NCBI RefSeq assembly: GCF_000963705.1
Contig: NZ_LAJY01000164.1
Span: forward strand, 3,284-10,959
DNA: 7,676 bases
Direction: 5' to 3'
Origin: Elstera litoralis
Lineage (GTDB): Bacteria; Pseudomonadota; Alphaproteobacteria; Elsterales; Elsteraceae
The first letter of the stretch is position 1. The number at the start of each line of letters is the position of its first letter. The translations under genes were made by a program, and so were the position numbers. This document shows positions 7,474 to 7,676 of this stretch, piece by piece. The notes beneath the pieces were generated by a model. The model saw only the letters and a list, made by a program, of their open reading frames with translations, had not been told where the DNA came from and searched no databases.

Positions 7474-7535
7474 GCGCTTCCCAGCGACGCGGTGCCGGTG
7501 ACTAAGTCACTGAAAACGCTAGCGAAACTGGGGTT

Positions 7536-7551
7536 GGAGCTGAGAAGTTCC
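7536..7551 (+). promoter_or_regulatory. boxB-like hairpin with GAGA tetraloop
   Basis: GGAGCT (7536-7541) pairs with AGTTCC (7546-7551) through six base pairs, one of them G-U, closed by the GNRA loop GAGA (7542-7545). It ends 4 nt before the boxA-like element. The boxB-then-boxA order is that of E. coli rRNA leaders. Pairing is seen; a role in antitermination is inferred. Confidence 0.5.
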
Positions 7552-7555
7552 GGGG

Positions 7556-7567
7556 TTCTTTTGACAT
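7556..7567 (+). promoter_or_regulatory. boxA-like rRNA antitermination element
   Basis: TTCTTTTGACAT resembles the bacterial rRNA boxA (E. coli TGCTCTTTAACA), the RNA site bound by NusB/NusE that lets polymerase read through rRNA operons. It lies about 75 nt after the likely transcription start, a normal place in an rRNA leader. Confidence 0.6.
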
Positions 7568-7676
7568 TGTAGGTTAATGGGGAAGGGTTTTGGAGTCGGC
7601 GGCCTGTTTGGTTGCTGGTTCTGAACCTTCTAGAGATAGAGAGTTTAGGATTAGTAAGGTTGCTATTGGTGGGGAC

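Larger units (their letters stand above)
7480..7676 (+). other. Probable 5' leader of a ribosomal RNA operon; 16S gene expected beyond the edge
   Basis: No open frame with a credible start is seen in these 197 bases, but they are rich in small inverted repeats. In order they hold GTGACTAAGTCAC (7498-7510), CGCTAGCG (7517-7524), a GAGA-tetraloop hairpin (7536-7551), a boxA-like TTCTTTTGACAT (7556-7567) and a G/T-rich stretch (7605-7620) that could be boxC-like. The 16S 5' end itself (AGAGTTTGATC) is not present before the window ends. The rRNA assignment is inferred from the promoter and the antitermination-like signals. Confidence 0.6.

Noticed and set aside
7617..7627. GGTTCTGAACC as a tRNA T-arm
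   Set aside because: It does not fit the GTTCRANNC loop pattern, and no anticodon arm, D-arm or acceptor stem can be built around it.
7640..7646. AGAGTTT as the start of 16S rRNA
   Set aside because: The match to the conserved 16S 5' end (AGAGTTTGATCCTGG) stops after seven bases, and what follows is not 16S-like.

Overview
The window is GC-rich and gene-dense, and it looks like an alphaproteobacterium, probably of the Rhodospirillales type. This rests on recognition, not a database search. The supports are a leucine-degradation operon of proteobacterial style, a DUF1489 gene (a family I know mainly from Alphaproteobacteria), and an rRNA-operon leader at the right edge that resembles those of Azospirillum-like bacteria.

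Layout. Positions 5-1555 (minus strand) hold a complete membrane chemoreceptor (MCP). A short divergent gap of 81 bp (1556-1636) follows. Five plus-strand genes then run from 1637 to 7393 with gaps of 11 and 5 bp and two ATGA overlaps, so they are almost certainly one operon: the methylcrotonyl-CoA carboxylase carboxyltransferase subunit (mccB), a crotonase-family hydratase (liuC-like), the biotin-carrying methylcrotonyl-CoA carboxylase subunit (mccA), HMG-CoA lyase (liuE/mvaB) and a DUF1489 protein. The last 283 bp (7394-7676) carry no protein gene. They hold what reads as a strong rRNA-type promoter and a transcribed leader with boxB-like and boxA-like antitermination elements, so a 16S rRNA gene very probably starts just past the right edge.

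How the genes work together. Leucine is deaminated and decarboxylated to isovaleryl-CoA, then oxidised to 3-methylcrotonyl-CoA by isovaleryl-CoA dehydrogenase, whose gene is not in this window. MccA and MccB carboxylate 3-methylcrotonyl-CoA to 3-methylglutaconyl-CoA. The crotonase hydrates that to HMG-CoA, and HMG-CoA lyase cleaves it to acetyl-CoA and acetoacetate. DUF1489 has no known role in this pathway but is translationally coupled to the lyase.

The main anomaly is a one-base frameshift in mccA at an A6 run (4435-4440). Dropping one A restores a full-length 679-residue protein, so a sequencing or assembly error is the simplest explanation. I found no clearly novel system. The most informative structure beyond the genes is the rRNA promoter and leader at the right end.
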